From: Symsagittifera roscoffensis
Taxonomy: Eukaryota > Xenacoelomorpha > Acoela > Convolutidae
Direction: 5' to 3'
DNA: 64,000 nt
Assembly: GCF_963678635.1 (NCBI RefSeq)
Contig: NC_087064.1
Location: 62,737,548 to 62,801,547, forward strand
Shown: positions 44,701 through 56,142 of the stretch, piece by piece
Numbering within the stretch: position 1 is the stretch's first letter
Layout: each line of letters starts with the position of its first letter
The notes under the pieces: generated by a model
Told to the model about the DNA's origin: nothing
Database searches by the model: none
What the model saw: the letters and a program-made list of their open reading frames with translations, nothing else
Position numbers and translations under genes: made by a program

Positions 44701-47700
44701 TGAGCTTTATTTAGCCGTTTTTTTTTCGCGTCTAAGGAAAATGAAGCTTAGTCTCTGTTAAACATGTAGTTTCAATCATTGGAAGAGGCAGCAATTTTTC
44801 AGATCAAAGTTTTTCTTTTGCCATCGTAATTTTTGCCTCATTTGAAATACTCCGAAAATAATTCAGAGTCATCAAAACGTTTCCAGAATGCTATAGCATT
44901 TGTTACAACAATAAATATATTTTCGATCAACTTAACTTTTAGAAAAAAGAATTTGGAAAAAAGCCTTACTGAATTTAGAAAAAGTCCATAATTTGAAATA
45001 TTGACCGTGTTCTTTGGAAATTTGGTGAATTTTCGAGAGGTACGCTGCAAAACCTAAAATTAAGGGTTTATTTCAAAGTAATTTTAGCCTCCTCTGAAAA
45101 AGCGAGTAGAATTAGCTTAGAGCTAATTCCGTTCTGAGTAGAAAAACCACTATGCTCTTTTGCAAAGTTCTTCTTTCGAATTTTTGAAAGTCACGCTTTT
45201 CCTTCGAATCATTACGATATACTATTGAATTCTGATATCAAGTAATTAATTAAAGATGTTTTAATTATTCAGAAATGTTTTCATCTCATTTGCTAAAAGC
45301 GTGTTCTCCGCAATTTTGATAGGTATTAGCTATGGACTTGGTAAATGGCCAAGTCACGACATTTTGACACTTTGAAAATTACGCATTACCGTTCACATCA
45401 AGTTCATTTTTACAATAGCCAACTTGCGAGCCTTAGTGTAATAGTACAGACCTTCTCGTTTTCTAATCTAATTCGCAAATAAAATTGTTCATTCATTTGG
45501 TGGCACTTTTGATGTAATGACGATCTGTAGCATAGGCAGTTTCATAGTATCTATTATCTGCCTCATTTATAGCTAGTGTTTGTAATTTATTGAGAGTCCG
45601 GGGCTGAGTGGTTAGTGCATGAGAATCATAATCTCTAGGTCGCAGATCGAATCGCAGACGTAGCGGAACGCAAACTATTACGAATCTTTTTTCTAATTTT
45701 TCTTTTTGCACTTCATAGAAGTGCTTTTGTCGTGTTCTCACTAGTGTTTGCGAAGCGCAGCTTCGTTTCTGTGTAAGAAATTATTGTCAAACATGTACCT
45801 CCAGCTTAAGTGGGGCCTTTAATTTTAAACAACTGCTGAGCGACCATTGCGCAAACGACAAGACGTGATTATGAGTGTACGATTCCGGCACGTTTTAGAG
45901 TACCTTTTTCCTTTTTCACTTTTTGGCCTTTTTAAAGCTATTTTTGCTTTTTTCTACTGATATGAACCAAATGGAAATGAGGCTACCTAGTTGATTTAAT
46001 TTCCTGTTATTTGAATATTCTGTCTGCTAAAATTAATTTTTAAGCATTTAAAGTTACCATTTGAATCTGGTTTTCAAGGCCGAATTTTTTGCCTTTCTGC
46101 TTTTTTATTTTTATGAGCTCTATTTAGCCGTTTTTTTTTTCGCGTCTAAGGAAAATGAAGCTAAGTCTCTGTTAAACATGTAGTTTCAATCATTGAAAGA
46201 GGCAGCAATTTTTCAGATCAAAGTTTTTTTTTTGCCATCGTAATTTTTGCCTCATTTGAAATACTCCGAAAATAATTCAGAGTCATCAAAACGTTTCCAG
46301 AATGCTATAGCATTTGTTACAACAATAAATATATTTTCGATCAACTTAACTTTTAGAAAAAAGAATTTGGAAAAAAGCCTTAATGAATTTAGAAAAAGTC
46401 CATAATTTGAAATATTGACCGTGTTCTTTGGAAATTTGGTGAATTTTCGAGAGGTACGCTGCAAAACCTAAAATTAAGGGTTTATTTCAAAGTAATTTTA
46501 GCCTCCTCTGAAAATGCGAGTAGAATTAGCTTAGAGCTAATTCCGTTCTGAGTAGAAAAACCACTATGCTCTTTTGCAAAGTTCTTTTTTCGAATTTTTG
46601 ATAGTCACGCTTTTCCTTCGAATCATTACGATATACTATTGAATTCTGATATCAAGTAATTAATTAAAGATGTTTTAATTATTCAGAAATGTTTTCATCT
46701 CATCTGCTAAAAGCGTGTTCTCCGCAATTTTGATAGGTATTAGCTATGGACTTGGTAAATGGCCAAGTCACGACATTTTGACACTTTGAAAATTACGCAT
46801 TACCGTTCACATCAAGTTCATTTTCACAATAGCCAACTTGCGAGCCTTAGTGTAATAGTACAGACCTTCTCGTTTTCTAGTCTAATTCGCAAATAAAATT
46901 GTTCATTCATTTGGTGGCACTTTTGATGTAATGACGATCTGTAGCATAGGCAGTTTCATAGTATCTATTATCTGCCTCATTTATAGCTAGTGTTTGTAAT
47001 TTATTGAGAGTCCGGGGCTGAGTGGTTAGTGCATGAGAATCATAATCTCTAGGTCGCAGATCGAATCTCAGACGTAGCGGAACGCAAACTATTACGAATC
47101 TTTTTTCTAATTTTTCTTTTTGCACTTCATAGAAGTGCTTTTGTCGTGTTCTCACTAGTGTTTGCGAAGCGCAGCTTCGTTTCTGTGTAAAAAATTATTG
47201 TCAAACAGGTACCTCCAGCTTAAGCGGGGCCTTTAATTTTAAACAACTGTTGAGCGACCATTGCGCAAACGACAAGACGTGATTATGAGTGTACGATTCC
47301 GGCACGTTTTAGAGTACCTTTTTCCTTTTTCACTTTTTGGCCTTTCTAAAGCTATTTTTGCTTTTTTCTACTGATATGAACCAAATGGAAATGAGGCTAC
47401 CTAGTTGATTTAATTTCCTGTTATTTAAATATTCTGTCCGCTAAAATTAATTTTTAAGCATTTAAAGTTACCGTTTGAATCTGGTTTTCAAGGCCGAATT
47501 TTTTGCCTTTCTGCTTTTTTATTTTTATGAGCTCTATTTAGCCGTTTTTTTTTCGCGTCTAAGGAAAATGAATCTTAGTCTCTGTTAAACATGTAGTTTC
47601 ATTCATTGGAAGAGGCAGCAATTTTTCAGATCAAAGTTTTTCTTTTGCCATCGTAATTTTTGCCTCATTTGAAATACTCCGAAAATAATTCAGAGTCATC

Positions 47701-50584
47701 AAAACGTTTCCAGAATGCTATAGCATTTGTTACAACAATAAATATATTTTCGATCAACTTAACTTTTAGAAAAAATAATTTGGAAAAAAGCCTTACTGAA
47801 TTTAGAAAAAGTCCATAATTTGAAATATTGACCGTGTTCTTTGGAAATTTGGTGAATTTTCGAGAGGTACGCTGCAAAACCTAAAATTAAGGGTTTATTT
47901 CAAAGTAATTTTAGCCTCCTCTGAAAATGCGAGTAGAATTAGCTTAGAGCTTATTCCGTTCTGAGTAGAAAAACCACTATGCTCTTTTGCAAAGTTCTTT
48001 TTTCGAATTTTTGAAAGTCACGCTTTTCCTTCGAATCATTACGATATACTATTGAATTCTGATATCAAGTAATTAATTAAAGATGTTTTAATTATTCAGA
48101 AATGTTTTCATCTCATCTGCTAAAAGCGTGTTCTCCGCAATTTTGATAGGTATTAGCTATGGACTTGGTAAATGGCCAAGTCACGACATTTTGACACTTT
48201 GAAAATTACGCATTACCGTTCACATCAAGTTCATTTTTACAATAGCCAACTTGCGAGCCTTAGTGTAATAGTACAGACCTTCTCGTTTTCTAATCTAATT
48301 CGCAAATAAAATTGTTCATTCATTTGGTGGCTCTTTTGATGTAATGACGATCTGTAGCATAGGCAGTTTCATAGTATCTATTATCTGCCTCATTTATAGC
48401 TAGTGTTTGTAATTTATTGAGTCCGGGGCTGAGTGGTTAGTGCATGAGAATCATAATCTCTAGGTCGCAGATCGAATCTCAGACGTAGCGGAACGCAAAC
48501 TATTACGAATCTTTTTTCTAATTTTTCTTTTTGCACTTCATAGAAGTGCTTTTGTCGTGTTCTCACTAGTGTTTGCGAAGCGCAGCTTCGTTTCTGTGTA
48601 AACAGTTATTGTCAAACAGGTACCTCCAGCTTAAGTGGGGCCTTTAATTTTAAACAACTGTTGAGCGACCATTGCGCAAACGACAAGACGTGATTATGAG
48701 TGTACGATTCCGGCACGTTTTAGAGTACCTTTTTCACTTTTTGGCCTTTTCAAAGCTATTTTTGCTTTTTTCTACTGATATCAACAAAATGAGGCTACCT
48801 AGTTGATTTAATTTCCTGTTATTTGAATATTCTGTCTGCTAAAATTAATTTTTAAGCATTTAAAGTTACCATTTGAATCTGGTTTTCAAGGCCGAATTTT
48901 TTGCCTTTCTGCTTTTTTATTTTTATGAGCTCTATTTAGCCGTTTTTTTTTTCGCGTCTAAAGAAAATGAAGCTTAGTCTCTGTTAAACATGTAGTTTCA
49001 TTCATTGGAAGAGGCAGCAATTTTTCAGATCAAAGTTTTTCTTCTGCCATCGTAATTTTTGCCTCATTTGAAATACTCCGAAAATAATTCAGAGTCATCA
49101 AAACGTTTCCAGAATGCTATAGCATTTGTTACAACAATAAATATATTTTCGATCAACTTAACTTTTAGAAAAAAGAATTTGGAAAAAAGCCTTACTGAAT
49201 TCAGAAAAAGTCCATAATTTGAAATATTGACCGTGTTCTTTGGAAATTTGGTGGATTTTCGAGAGGTACACTGCAAAACCTAAAATTAAGGGTTTATTTC
49301 AAAGTAATTTTAGCCTCCTCTGAAAAAGCGAGTAGAATAAGCTTAGAGCTAATTCCGTTCTGAGTAGAAAAACCACTATGCTCTTTTGCAAAGTTCTTTT
49401 TTCGAATTTTTGAAAGTCACGCTTTTCCTTCGAATCATTACGATATACTATTGAATTCTGATATCAAGTAATTAATTAAAGATGTTTTAATTATTCAGAA
49501 ATGTTTTCATCTCATCTGCTAAAAGCGTGTTCTCCGCAATTTTGATAGGTATTAGCTATGGACTTGGTAAATGGCCAAGTCACGACATTTTGACACTTTG
49601 AAAATTACGCATTACCGTTCACATCAAGTTCATTTTTACAATAGCCAACTTGCGAGCCTTAGTGTAATAGTACACACCTTCTCGTTTTCTAATCTAATTC
49701 GCAAATAAAATTGTTCATTCATTTGGTGGCACTTTTGATGTAATGACGATCTGTAGCATAGGCAGTTTCATAGTATCTATTATCTGCCTCATTTATAGCT
49801 AGTGTTTGTAATTTATTGAGAGTCCGGGGCTGAGTGGTTAGTGCATGAGAATCATAATCTCTAGGTCGCAGATCGAATCTCAGACGTAGCGGAACGCAAA
49901 CTATTACGAATCTTTTTTCTAATTTTTCTTTTTGCACTTCATAGAAGTGCTTTTATCGTGTTCTCACTAGTGTTTGCGAAGCGCAGCTTCGTTTCTGTGT
50001 AAAAAATTATTGTCAAACAGGTACCTCCAGCTTAAGCGGGGCCTTTAATTTTAAACAACTGTTGAGCGACCATTGCGCAAACGACAAGACGTGATTATGA
50101 GTGTACGATTCCGGCACGTTTTAGAGTACCTTTTTCACTTTTTGGCCTTTTTAAAGCTATTTTTGCTTTTTTCTACTGATATGAACCAAATGGAAATGAG
50201 GCTACCTAGTTGATTTAATTTCCTGTTATTTAAATATTCTGTCTGCTAAAATTAATTTTTTAAGCATTTAAAGTTAACGTTTGAATCTGGTGTTCAAGGC
50301 CGAATTTTTTGCCTTTCTGCTTTTTTATTTTTATGAGCTCTATTTAGCCGTTTTTTTTTCGCGTCTAAGGAAAATGAATCTTAGTCTCTGTTAAACATGT
50401 AGTTTCATTCATTGGAAGAGGCAGCAATTTTTCAGATCAAATTTTTTCTTTTGCCATCGTAATTTTTGCCTCATTTGAAATACTCCGAAAATAATTCAGA
50501 GTCATCAAAACGTTTCCAGAATGCGTTACAACAATAAATATATTTTCGATCAACTTAACTCTTAGAAAAAAGAATTTGGAAAAG
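41751..50584. repeat. Satellite/tandem array of a 1.40-1.41-kb monomer (6 full copies plus 1 partial)
   Basis: Copies begin at TAGTTGATTTAATTTCCTG: 41751, 43163, 44575, 45988, 47402, 48800 and 50207 (lengths 1412, 1412, 1413, 1414, 1398, 1407 and about 378). Identity is about 97-99%. Each holds a tRNA-derived SINE, a GACTTGG-taaatgg-CCAAGTC hairpin, GCACTTC-ata-GAAGTGC and CGAAGC-gca-GCTTCG. The last copy breaks off after AGAATTTGGAAAAG near 50584. The same two small minus-strand ORFs recur in most copies and look incidental. Confidence 0.97.
42768..42955 (+). mobile_element. tRNA-derived SINE inside the 1.4-kb monomer (repeated in every full copy)
   Basis: The head GGGGCTGAGTGGTTAGTGC (A-box) followed by CGCAGATCGAATCTC (B-box) has an anticodon-like arm GAGA-ATCATAA-TCTC that would read CAT. 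The acceptor stem does not pair, so it is not a working tRNA. The tail GTTTGCGAAGCGCAGCTTCG plus TTTCTGTGTAAAAAA matches the SINE tails elsewhere in the window. Equivalent copies start near 44180, 45592, 47006, 48419 and 49817. Confidence 0.7.
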
Positions 50585-51589
50585 TTCAAAAATGTTTCTT
50601 TCTAGTATTCTTTAATTTTTCAATTAATTCACGTATCTGATCTGAGGGAAACTTCACCTCATCCCTATGCACGAAATTGATCGTGTGTGCTACCAGCTGT
50701 GCTTGTTATAAAACCGCAAATACAACCATTAAAAATAAGCCTGAGAGATAGTCATGAGACCTCGTCCGTTTTCAGATTTCTCTGAGCGGAAAAATTAAAT
50801 TGTTTTCTTAATCACCTAACTCCGATTTTCATCGGATTTGAGCATAACACAAAAAGTTCAAATAAGTACGAGCTTTCTTTAAAAAAAAAACGAAAAAAGA
50901 GGAAATATTAAAAATAACCTGGTGATATGTTATTTTTATTTTCTCAGCTGTATATTATGTTCAGTAGGTCTTCATTGTTCAAAATGATCTTCAAGTTATC
51001 TACGAAAAGGTGGTTTTTTCTGTTTGTGGCTGCTTGGGACATTTCCTGGGTAAACTCATCCCAATTTATTTCATATTTGAAGATACAACCGAGCAATTTG
51101 CTTATTTCTATATGCAGTGAGTTTTTTGTTTTGAAATTTGCACCAGTTGTTAAATTTGTCGAGTTTCTTCTTTGTTTTGATACTTTGCTTAAGTCTTTAT
51201 CAGATACTACGTTGCGTTATCTACTTGGTTTTTTTTGGGAATATTTTATTTATTGTTATAAAACTGTTATAATAATGAAATTCAGTAGATGCATACATTT
51301 TGAGTGTTTTTTTTTTGTAAGTGATGCAAAGTATGATTTGTAAGCTCCGCCTCTGTATGCAAAATTAGATTACCTTAGATGAAAAAAGAAATCAAAATTT
51401 ATTTAAAACAATAATTTTTCAGGTCGCATACGCCGTTTAGTAAAGCTCAAACGGAGTGTCATATCAAGGTTATCCCAATTTTACTACCAATCTTTTTGGA
51501 GCTTAAATCAACAACAAAGCAGCTTAAATTTAGTCGGTTTTGCTAAACAACAGCAGTACAAGATTTGAAATCTCAAGTTTCCGTTTTTT
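50585..51589. other. Noncoding region right of the 1.4-kb array
   Basis: No gene is supported. A 138-codon plus-strand ORF at 50927-51343 is Phe/Leu-rich and AT-driven. A SINE-tail relic (TAAGCTCCGCCTCTGTATGC) ends near 51360. Confidence 0.45.
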
Positions 51590-52110
51590 TTTTCGTAGAT
51601 TTATGATCGTAGAGGTTTTGAAATCAGAAGTGATTAAAGAGACCAACAAAATACAATTGAATGAGGAAACAAAGAACGGTGATGAAAATTTTCGATAAAA
51701 ATGGAAACTTGCCATGAGGAAATGCGCGGGCGTTTCCAGTATCTTTTTGAAAATTATTTGGAATCATCGAAAAATTTTGAAAGTAACAAATTGCTAATTA
51801 TTCAACGCAATAAACATGGAAAAATACAAATTTTGTAAGTTTGTAAAACGATTATGTGGAAATCTGAGACTCACGATCCCAATGTTAAATTGTTAAAGTA
51901 ATCGGGTTAAACGCACATTAATCCTTATCTCAATTGTCGCACACTGCAACTGTTTTAGCGCGGATGTGTCCACTGCGCGACAGACTCGTACTAGCTAACC
52001 ATTCTATCTATGTCAGGTGCAGCAGCAAAAGCAGATAAGATTCGCCACAGGTGACTACAAATAGTTTCAAAACTGAAACTAATATACTCAAACGAAGATA
52101 TGTCCGAAAA
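51590..52110 (+). repeat. Diverged direct repeat, copy 1 (about 0.5 kb)
   Basis: Shared with 52545-53030, in order: AGAGACCAACAAAATACA, AACGCGCGGG-type GCGCGGG, TTTCCAGTATC, TTTGTAAGTTTGTA, CTCACGATCCCAATGTTAA, CTGCAACTGTTT(T)AGCGCGG, and CTATCTATGTCAGG with GCAG...CCACAGGTGACTACAA. The middle diverges while the last about 200 bp stays well conserved. No coding frame is shared, so a noncoding or mobile origin is likely. Confidence 0.75.
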
Positions 52111-52544
52111 TGAAACGCAATAAAGTTAAACGCAATAAATTTTAAAATTATATTTCAAAATTTAAATCACAACAATGAGTTGTAGGCATTGCACTACCCC
52201 TCCCCTGGGCTCAGTTTAGTTTAAAAGCTTTAATAGTTTCTACTCCATAGTTTGTTCCCTTACTCTTCGATGCTTTCCTCCTTTTTTTCAAATTGGCTTC
52301 TTTTTCGTCCCGGATAATTATGTCTATCGTGACTGACCCAAATTTTTGACAGTTGTTTTCTTTTTATTGCTCCTTCTTGGTGATGTTTCGTCTTAGTTTC
52401 CCCAGTCCTGGCTTGAGTAAGAGACTAAAGTTGCTTCTCTTGTTCGTCCCATTTTCCTTTTTTTATGTTTTTCACCAGTTTCGTCATGCACCTCGCATTT
52501 GTTTTCACAGGCTTCTGATTCGTAGAGTTTCTTCGTAGTATTTT
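52111..52544. other. Spacer between the two 0.5-kb repeats
   Basis: T-rich noncoding DNA; nothing recognisable. Confidence 0.4.
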
Positions 52545-53030
52545 AGTCTTATAGGTTTTGGAAGACTAAGACACTGAAGAGACCAACAAAATACATTTTA
52601 AGAAAGAAAGAAAGTGTTTGAAAAAATGGAAATTCACCACGAGCAAACGCGCGGGTTTTTCCAGTATCCTATTTAAATTTCTTTTGAAACCATCGAAACA
52701 TCAAAAACAAACTTCAAATTACCGTTTGGTATCCATCCAAATAAAAACACTTCAAAAGTGTATAAGCTTTGTAAGTTTGTAGAATAATTGTTTGAAAATT
52801 TCAAAACTCACGATCCCAATGTTAACTTGCGGTTCAGTAGACATTAATCCTTGTCTCAATTGTCTTATGCTGCAACTGTTTAAGCGCGGATGTGGCCGCT
52901 GCTTGACAGACTCGAACTAGCTAAACAATCTATCTATGTCAGGCGCAGCACCAAAAGCAGATATGATTCACCACAGGTGACTACAATTGATTTCAAAACA
53001 AGCTTATGTACTCAAATGAAGAAGTAACAA
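52545..53030 (+). repeat. Diverged direct repeat, copy 2 (about 0.5 kb)
   Basis: This is the partner of 51590-52110, offset by about 0.95 kb. The conserved right half includes CTCACGATCCCAATGTTAA, ATTAATCCTTGTCTCAATTG, GCAACTGTTTAAGCGCGGAT and CCACAGGTGACTACAA. A tract AAGAAAGAAAGAAAG occurs near 52599. Confidence 0.75.
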
Positions 53031-53400
53031 AAACGTTATATTATGTTATATTAACTCATACCATCTGTTTCGCTCAGTGATTCGTTGAAAGAAGAAATCA
53101 CCCCTCCTGCTTGGGGTTTTCACTGATGGGCCCTGCCTCTTTTGCCTTTTTTGCCTCAGGTGTCCCGTTTCACCAGCTGATCTCCTGACCGTTTGACTGG
53201 ATGGCTCTTGACCTCTACTTCGTCTTCTACGTGCAACTTCGCGTTCCACCTTGTATTGGCTGGATGTGGCATCTTCGCCGCCCTCAGATCGTATTGATCC
53301 AATTGATTAGGTTTTCATTAAATTACTCTTTAACAATTGATGTTTTTAGCGATGGTTTTTGTCATAAAATTTTTTGGAACCGTATCTGCTTTGCAAGGTT
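53031..53400. other. Noncoding stretch before the 17-bp micro-repeat
   Basis: Short overlapping ORFs occur on both strands. The minus-strand one (53249-53046) is Arg-rich (EREVARRRRSRGQEPSSQ) and could be a retroelement remnant, but no family is recognisable. Confidence 0.3.
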
Positions 53401-53512
53401 GGGCGACAATTCGTAACAAGCGACTATTTGTAACAGGCGACAATTCGTAATTTTTGAAAAGGCGAATTTTCGTAACAAGCGACGATTCTTACCAAGCGGC
53501 AATTCGTATCAA
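53401..53512 (+). repeat. 17-bp micro-repeat GCGACAATTCGTAACAA (about six units)
   Basis: Units GCGACAATTCGTAACAA, GCGACTATTTGTAACAG, GCGACAATTCGTAA, GCGAATTTTCGTAACAA, GCGACGATTCTTACCAA and GCGGCAATTCGTATCAA follow each other, with a short interruption (tttttgaaaag) after the third. Confidence 0.85.
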
Positions 53513-53669
53513 TGTTTTGTTGGATGTTCAACATTTGAAAGAATGAATAGGAAGCTAAATAAACATTAAAAAAATTACAGAAATCAGAAATGAAAGTCCC
53601 TGTAGTATATTACTAATTCGATTGTTCTGATAGTTTTTCAATATCTCAGACAATCTTAACTGTTTTTTT

Positions 53670-54236
53670 TTGTATTTTGCTTTCTTTGATGCCTACTCTC
53701 CGGATCTTAATCTAACTTGCTTATTCTCAGCTAAGTTTTTATTCTCGCCGAACAAATTCAATAAACTTGTGCATAGTACAGCCCATTACTATCTGGAAAG
53801 CAGGATGCCAACCTTCCACAGAATTGTTCGTCTTTTGCTTTTGATCTCGCGCACACTCAAACTGATTCCAGAGACAGGGGGATGGAAGCTGATTGGCGTT
53901 TTGTGCAAGACATTGGACCAGTCTATATCTTTTCAAAATATTCCATATGGAATGATAGGAGAATTTTCGCCCAATTGATCGTTCAGGCGTTTGAACTCCA
54001 GCTCCAGATAACATTGGGGGATAAGTGCCCGCGCAATGAGTGATTTCATCAGAAGTGCACTATTTCGTAGGATCTATAAAGGGGAGCCAAGCCGAGCTCC
54101 TGAATTTTTGTCCAATTGGCAACCATAGTCGGCTTCGAACGATGACATTCTGGTTGCTGCAAACTTTTGAGAACCTGAATACCCATAACACTCGCTCTAC
54201 CATGCTTTCAATTTTTCCCGATATTTTGGCCTAAAC
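53670..54236 (+). pseudogene. Unidentified decayed coding-like stretch (one frame, several in-frame stops)
   Basis: One reading frame gives protein-like sequence throughout: HSTAHYYLESRMPTFHRIV, NIPYGMIGEFSPN, then after stops WGISARAMSDFIRSALFRRI, GEPSRAPEFLSNWQP, SASNDDILVAANF and HAFNFSRYFGLN. It is broken by TGA (53976), TAA, TAG, TGA and TAA without frameshifts, suggesting decay by point mutation. The family is not recognised. It could be a dead host gene or a mobile-element gene. Confidence 0.4.
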
Positions 54237-55355
54237 TAGTACGTAATTTTTTTATACTTGCTTTTGTGCGCTCGCATTTTTGTAGCACGATGATCATTCC
54301 ACTGGCAATTAAGTTAAATCTATTACTTCTGAGTCACAAAATTGTTTGACGGCTTTTGCGGTAAAGCTGGACCCTTACTCCATATAATTTTTCCGCGGGG
54401 CCTCATGCAAACTTTCTCGTCTCTTGAGAAGCAGCGGTCTCAACAAAGCTGAAGGTACTGGATTGGGCTGAAAACTTAAGATAATTATCTAAATAGTGAA
54501 TGAATTGATTTAACTTAAATTGTTCGAGAACATTTGTTCAGTGGCGTTCGCATGATTTTTTTTTACTAGAGATGGTCTTCTGATGAATTTTGTCGATCTT
54601 TTCCAGGCCAGCCATTTATTCGAAATCACTTAATTCGAAATCAAGCAGACTATGAAAAAAAAAAATTTAGGTCGACCAAACTAATTTTCCTAGCGCTCCC
54701 TCAAAAAAAATAGCATTTAATGGACAAAATTAGTGTGGATTGAAACTGGAGCCCATAAGTGCCTGTAGAAAAAATTTTGCGTTCGCGTGGACCAAAAATG
54801 AATATCGTAAAGAAGTAACTGAGCGTGACCCTTTGGGTGGCCAAGGGTCGAATCCCAGAGGGGGTAGTCGTTCGCATCCCTCTAAAATCCACCCCTGGGC
54901 CCAGGTCATATGAATATACTTGAAATGAAAGGTTCTGTGACCGTTTTAAAAAATCTTTCGCTCTTTACTGCCATAATGATTGATTTAGAGGTTGTGGTTT
55001 TCGTTCGAGAAGTGATGATATCAAAATCTGCTGTAATTCAGTCGTACTGTTTTTCAAATCATAAATTTATCTACCAGAGCAAAAAACCGATTTCAGATCT
55101 AAATATACCAAACCGCACTACACAAATTCATTTTAAGCGAAACACCTGAAATCAATGGCTTATTTCTCAAAGTAGCGAGCACATATAAATGGCGTTATGA
55201 GCGGAATAGGTCCGCAACAATCTCAACTATCTATATAATCCAGAGTTCAACCCCCAAAAATGCTACCAAACGCAATTTTTTGATCAAAACGTCGGTTATT
55301 TTTATTTTAGATCAACTGTTTGCTATTGTTTTTGCTTAAAATCTTATGTCACACA
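54237..55355. other. Noncoding region with a tRNA-like SINE relic
   Basis: Near 54810-54905, GAGCGTGACCCTTTGGGTGG is followed by CCAAGGGTCGAATCCCAGAG, which has a good pol III B-box (GGTCGAATCCC). Then comes a CCACCCCTGGGCCCAGG stretch. Nothing else is supported. Confidence 0.45.
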
Positions 55356-55548
55356 CTTTGTAAAATAACTGTGTTTTATAGGTCCTGGTAGCTAATATTC
55401 TTGGGTACACGATCCATTTTTCAAATTTTTGATTAAACTTCTGGCTATTGTGAAAATAAGGAATTAAATTGAGCAAATCTGCTTTTTTCGTTTAAAATAA
55501 TGTGATTTCTTTATTGCAGCGAGCGTTTTCGTTCCGGTTGAGCTCTGT

Positions 55549-55556
55549 GATATAAA
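55549..55556 (+). promoter_or_regulatory. TATA box of H1 gene A
   Basis: GATATAAATACT lies about 100 nt upstream of the ATG, giving an expected 5' UTR of about 70-75 nt. It is identical in copy B. Confidence 0.75.
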
Positions 55557-55653
55557 TACTGAGCTGAATTGTGTTCTTTTATCATTCTGCTCTACTTGCT
55601 TAACCTGCTGAATTCTAAACAGAAATTTCCCAAATTTCAACTCTAATTCAATC

Positions 55654-56142
55654 ATGCCTGCCGCTACTCCCAAGAAAGCCGCAACCCCCAAGAAGGCAGC
55701 AGCTGCCAAGACAGCATCGCACCCACCCTTCGCCTCGATGATCAAGAAGGCAGTGAAAGAACTGAACGAGAAGGGGGGCTCGAGCAAAGCTGCCATCATG
55801 AAATACATCAACGCCAACTACAAAGTGGACGAGAAGGCCGCCAACCATGTCAAAACCGCCCTTCGAAGAATGATCTCCAAAAAAGAACTGGTCCACGCTT
55901 CAACAAAGAGCCACGGAGCCAGCGGAAGCTTCAAATTGCCATCAAAAGAGCCGGCAGCAAAGAAGCCAGCCAAGAAGACTAGCCCGAAAAAGAAGTCTCC
56001 AGTCAAGAAAGCCCCAGCCTCGCCAAAACCCGCAGCAGCAAAGAAGGCCACAACACCGAAGAAAGCAAAGAGTCCGGCTAAACCCAAGGCCAAGAAGTCT
56101 CCAGCCAAGAAAGCAGCTGGTAAGAAGCCAGCCAAGAAGTGA
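55654..56142 (+). CDS. Linker histone H1, copy A (162 aa, intronless)
   Basis: A short N-tail has two TPKK motifs (residues 5-8 and 11-14). The winged-helix H15 domain (about residues 21-96) contains FASMIKKAVKELNEKGGSSK, AIMKYINANYKVDE, VKTALRRMISKKELV and a GASGSFKLP end. The C-terminal tail is Lys/Ala/Pro-rich, with SPKKKSP, TTPKKAKSP and SPAKKAAGKKP motifs. The protein binds linker DNA at the nucleosome dyad and compacts chromatin. The length is short for animal H1 (often about 190-220 aa). The gene is intronless, has a TATA box, and has AATAAA rather than a recognisable histone stem-loop, suggesting a polyadenylated H1. It differs from copy B at residues 25 (Pro here, His in B) and 121 (Pro here, Leu in B). 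Confidence 0.97.
   Translation: MPAATPKKAATPKKAAAAKTASHPPFASMIKKAVKELNEKGGSSKAAIMKYINANYKVDEKAANHVKTALRRMISKKELVHASTKSHGASGSFKLPSKEPAAKKPAKKTSPKKKSPVKKAPASPKPAAAKKATTPKKAKSPAKPKAKKSPAKKAAGKKPAKK

Noticed and set aside
42014-49937. Recurrent 70-aa and 82-aa minus-strand ORFs in each 1.4-kb monomer
   Set aside because: They recur because the DNA is repeated; the 82-aa frame lies antisense to the tRNA-like SINE, and neither has a recognisable domain. Variants between copies do not favour synonymous sites in any way I could see.
50927-51343. 138-aa ORF
   Set aside because: Phe/Leu/Ser-rich, typical of chance ORFs in T-rich DNA; no domain and no splice or UTR context.
29389-54236. Stop-codon reassignment to explain in-frame stops in the coding-like stretches
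   Set aside because: The clear genes end normally at TAA (mL64, BCKDHA, ZFAND1) and TGA (H1) at family-typical ends, so the standard code holds; pseudogene decay is simpler.
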